A DNA stretch of 7,609 nt, taken from Candidatus Woesearchaeota archaeon. Lineage in GTDB: Archaea > Nanobdellota > Nanobdellia > Woesearchaeales > UBA11576. Numbering within the stretch: the stretch's first letter is position 1; each line of letters starts with the position of its first letter. The notes beneath the pieces were generated by a model, which worked only from the letters and a program-made list of their open reading frames with translations, searched no databases and had not been told where the DNA came from. Below, one piece after another: positions 5,815 to 7,609 of this stretch. The stretch spans positions 1 to 7,609 of the forward strand of contig JALWQS010000038.1 of assembly GCA_027083015.1 (NCBI GenBank). Direction: 5' to 3'. The translations under genes were made by a program, and so were the position numbers.

Positions 5815-6690
5815 AACAACATTAAGCTCCTTAATATGCTTATCCTGAATCTTCATCGAAGTAAGCTGCTTCAAAGCAGCAACAGTCGCTTTTATCAGAT
5901 TGATACGGGAAGTAGTCTTGCCGATAGTCTTAGACCAAGCATCCTCAATACCAGCCATTGAAAGGATCTTCTGAATCTCAGTTTCAGTCACCAGACCAGT
6001 ACCTTTAGGAGCTGGAAGCAAGAATACCTCAACAGAACCGCACTTACCATAAACCTTGAAAGGGATAGAATGAGGTTCTGAACAATTGCACTGCCAAGAG
6101 CCACAACCACGACGGACATTCATGATATTCAACTTAGCCCTACGGACAGCTTTCTCCCTTGCAGGAACGGTCTCCTTAGCCTTACCATAACCAAGACCGA
6201 CATGACCATGATGATCACCAACAACAGCGTAAGTAGCAAAGCTGGGCTTATTACCCTCCTTAGTCTTCTTCTGAGTCTGACGGAAAACACGACGCTGACC
6301 TCCGCCAAACTTACCTTTAGACTGACCAATAAGCAAAAGTTCAGACTCTAACTGAGGAAGAAGAACATCAACAATCTCAGACTCAAGAATCTTAAAACCC
6401 TTATCAAGAACCTTATCAATATCCGAAATCTCGCCTTTCTTAACCTGAACACCCAGAGAAGTCTTAGGCTTCCAAGCCTCAACATCAAAAGAAGATTCAG
6501 GCCTTATAGGCTTAGGAGACTCAACCTCAACAGGCTGAACAACATGCTTATTCTCATCCTGCTCAACAACCGCATCACTAACCTCGCTGACTTCGGATGA
6601 AGATCCTGAGGAATCCTTAATATCCTTAACCTCAACAGGTTCGACAGGTTCAGCCTTAACTTCAGTTTTTGTTTCCTTTTCATCTACCAT
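5809..6690 (-). CDS. rps5: Small-subunit ribosomal protein uS5 (S5) with acidic N-terminal extension
   Basis: A 293-residue uS5 of the 30S subunit, involved in decoding fidelity and lining the mRNA entry side. The archaeal core begins near W73 (WKPKTSLGVQVKKGEI) and includes EIVDVLLPQLESELL. The S5 double-stranded-RNA-binding part follows, with YAVVGDHHGHVGLGYGKAKE (about 154-173), then NVRRGCGSWQCNC with C196, C201 and C203, PHSIPFKVYGKCGSV, and the C-terminal domain with LLPAPKGTGLV and INLIKATVAAL. The clustered cysteines are the archaeal uS5 pattern and may bind metal. Archaeal uS5 is usually about 210-235 residues. The excess here is mainly residues 1-66, a disordered-looking, acidic, Ser/Val/Glu-rich stretch. 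ATG 6690 is chosen because GTGATG lies six bases upstream; in-frame GTG 6702 and ATG 6699 are themselves part of that signal. It follows uL18 directly. Confidence 0.96.
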   Translation of the reverse strand: MVDEKETKTEVKAEPVEPVEVKDIKDSSGSSSEVSEVSDAVVEQDENKHVVQPVEVESPKPIRPESSFDVEAWKPKTSLGVQVKKGEISDIDKVLDKGFKILESEIVDVLLPQLESELLLIGQSKGKFGGGQRRVFRQTQKKTKEGNKPSFATYAVVGDHHGHVGLGYGKAKETVPAREKAVRRAKLNIMNVRRGCGSWQCNCSEPHSIPFKVYGKCGSVEVFLLPAPKGTGLVTETEIQKILSMAGIEDAWSKTIGKTTSRINLIKATVAALKQLTSMKIQDKHIKELNVVE

Positions 6691-6696
6691 TTTAAG

Positions 6697-6702
6697 CATC
6701 AC
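6697..6702 (-). promoter_or_regulatory. Ribosome-binding site of uS5, overlapping uL18 stop
   Basis: GTGATG, six bases before ATG 6690 and overlapping the TGA of uL18. It matches the GTGATG in front of uL18, and argues for 6690 over the upstream ATG at 6699. Confidence 0.55.
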
Positions 6703-7286
6703 ATTGAAATTATCTTTTTCTTTACATCCTCAAAAGAAGAGGATAATTCTTCAGGCTTCAAACCAGCCTTAATGTAAAGTGAGAACTGCTTCTCATAAGC
6801 AGGACTACCTTTCAGCTTCTTAGCATAATCCTCTATGTGTTTTCCTGAAACTCGCTCATCCGAAGGAAGCGAATCTTCAGAGGAAGGGACATTAAGACCC
6901 GCGTCCAAGACGCCCTTAAGAGCAGCATAGATACGACTCCCCTTCATTGAGTTATGAAGCCCTATATCCAGGATAGCACTTTTGATGCCTCCGGCAACAG
7001 CCTTCTTACCCAACAAAAGACCGGTCAAATAAGCGCTAGGAGTATTAGCTGCATGACCTTTCCAACCAAGCTTCCTAAGATCACGAGAGGAAACAGCAAA
7101 CAAGACCTTATCACCATCAGGATGATAATCAACAAGCTGGCACACGATAGTTCCAAGCAATCTCCTGATAACAAGCCTGTGCTTACCAGACTTAAGAAGA
7201 GCAAGCCTTTTACGATAATTAGTCTTGCCTTCTCTCTTCCTCCTGAAAGGAATTGTCCTGGTTTGTCCGTATATTTTTCTTGACAT
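6699..7286 (-). CDS. rpl18: Large-subunit ribosomal protein uL18 (L18)
   Basis: A 195-residue archaeal uL18, a 5S rRNA-binding protein of the 50S central protuberance. The N-terminal basic segment (FRRKREGKTNYRKRLALLKSGK) is followed by LVIRRLLGTIVCQLVDY. The conserved archaeal/eukaryotic block comes next: NTPSAYLTGLLLGKKA, then LDIGLHNSMKGSRIYAALKG and VLDAGLNVPSSEDSLPSDERVSGKHI (about 80-155). The C-terminal part has the usual YAKKLK helix. The length matches archaeal orthologues and is well above the roughly 120 residues of bacterial L18. ATG 7286 has GTGATG seven bases upstream. It follows eL19 after 33 bases, and its TGA lies in the uS5 ribosome-binding signal. Confidence 0.97.
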   Translation of the reverse strand: MSRKIYGQTRTIPFRRKREGKTNYRKRLALLKSGKHRLVIRRLLGTIVCQLVDYHPDGDKVLFAVSSRDLRKLGWKGHAANTPSAYLTGLLLGKKAVAGGIKSAILDIGLHNSMKGSRIYAALKGVLDAGLNVPSSEDSLPSDERVSGKHIEDYAKKLKGSPAYEKQFSLYIKAGLKPEELSSSFEDVKKKIISM

Positions 7287-7293
7287 TTTTAAT

Positions 7294-7299
7294 CATCAC
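7294..7299 (-). promoter_or_regulatory. Ribosome-binding site of uL18
   Basis: GTGATG, seven bases before ATG 7286, in the 33-base spacer after eL19. The spacing and hexamer match those before uS5. Confidence 0.55.
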
Positions 7300-7319
7300 A
7301 ACAGTAACAGTTTTCTAAA

Positions 7320-7609
7320 TCATGAACTCTCTTTCTTCCTGAAAAGATTATGTTCCTCACAAAAAAGCTTTATGTGACGGGTACTTCGAAAAAAACCACC
7401 CTTAGACTTAAGGTAAAGCTGACGATAAGTCGAACTATCCAAAAGGCCACTCTCACGAACTCTCTTCAAAAACTTTCTCTGAGCACGAATCTTAGCCATC
7501 CAAGCGACCTTCTTAGGAAGACGGGCCTTAAAAGCTCCCTTTCTGGAACCATGACCTTTCCTAAGACCCTTAGACTTCTGAGATTTACGTTTTCTAGCCT
7601 TATCCCTTG
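7320..7609 (-). CDS. rpl19e: Large-subunit ribosomal protein eL19 (L19e), N-terminus outside window
   Basis: The C-terminal 95 residues of eL19, a 50S protein found in archaea and eukaryotes but not bacteria. The visible part starts in the basic segment RDKARKRKSQKSKG and continues with KGHGSRKGAFKARLPKKVAWM, the family's conserved GxGSRKG-xxxAR-P-K-xxW pattern. It is followed by the long C-terminal helix (IRAQRKFLKRVRESGLLDSSTYRQLY) and the LKSKGGFFRSTRHIKLF segment, and ends in a TGA stop at 7322-7320. The start codon and roughly the first third lie beyond the right edge. The order eL19-uL18-uS5-uL30-uL15-SecY is the archaeal spc operon order. Confidence 0.95.
   Translation of the reverse strand, partial: RDKARKRKSQKSKGLRKGHGSRKGAFKARLPKKVAWMAKIRAQRKFLKRVRESGLLDSSTYRQLYLKSKGGFFRSTRHIKLFCEEHNLFRKKESS

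Noticed and set aside
1..7609. Frequent CTTAAG and AAGCTT palindromes as a repeat or recognition-site signal
   Set aside because: They arise from Leu-Lys and Lys-Leu codon pairs (CTT AAG, AAG CTT) in Lys- and Leu-rich proteins with strong codon bias.

Overview
All recognisable genes in this window lie on the minus strand and belong to an archaeon. The evidence is archaeal/eukaryotic-type ribosomal proteins (eL19; archaeal-length uL18, uS5, uL30, uL15), an archaeal SecY, and an EMC3/DUF106-type insertase next to secY. Enlarged low-complexity tails on uS5 and uL30, an EMC3 homologue with an extra exported domain, and no adenylate kinase gene after secY suggest a DPANN-type lineage (Woesearchaeota/Pacearchaeota-like). 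That placement is inference, because no rRNA or other marker here settles it.

Reading in the direction of transcription (right to left), positions 7609-3436 are the end of the conserved spc-type ribosomal operon: eL19 (cut by the window edge), uL18, uS5, uL30, uL15, SecY. Junctions are tight. Three stop codons (of uL18, uS5 and uL15) are embedded in the ribosome-binding signal of the next gene, and the sequence GAGTGAAAATG occurs identically at the uS5/uL30 and uL15/SecY junctions. SecY is followed by T-rich tracts that look like an archaeal terminator, and by about 130 bp of non-coding DNA with two perfect or near-perfect hairpins.

Positions 3305-1 hold a second cluster: an EMC3/DUF106 membrane-protein insertase homologue with a beta-rich insertion, a BioB/HydE-like radical SAM protein with an unusual CX4CX2C cluster motif, a membrane-anchored class III nucleotide cyclase with every catalytic residue present, and a multi-spanning membrane protein that overlaps the cyclase gene by ATGA and runs off the left edge. 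The two secretion genes (SecY and the EMC3 homologue) fit together as co-translational membrane-protein biogenesis. The cyclase and its overlapping partner look like a translationally coupled pair, and are the best candidate here for an uncharacterised signalling module.

No tRNA, rRNA, CRISPR array or intact mobile element was seen. No plus-strand gene is supported.
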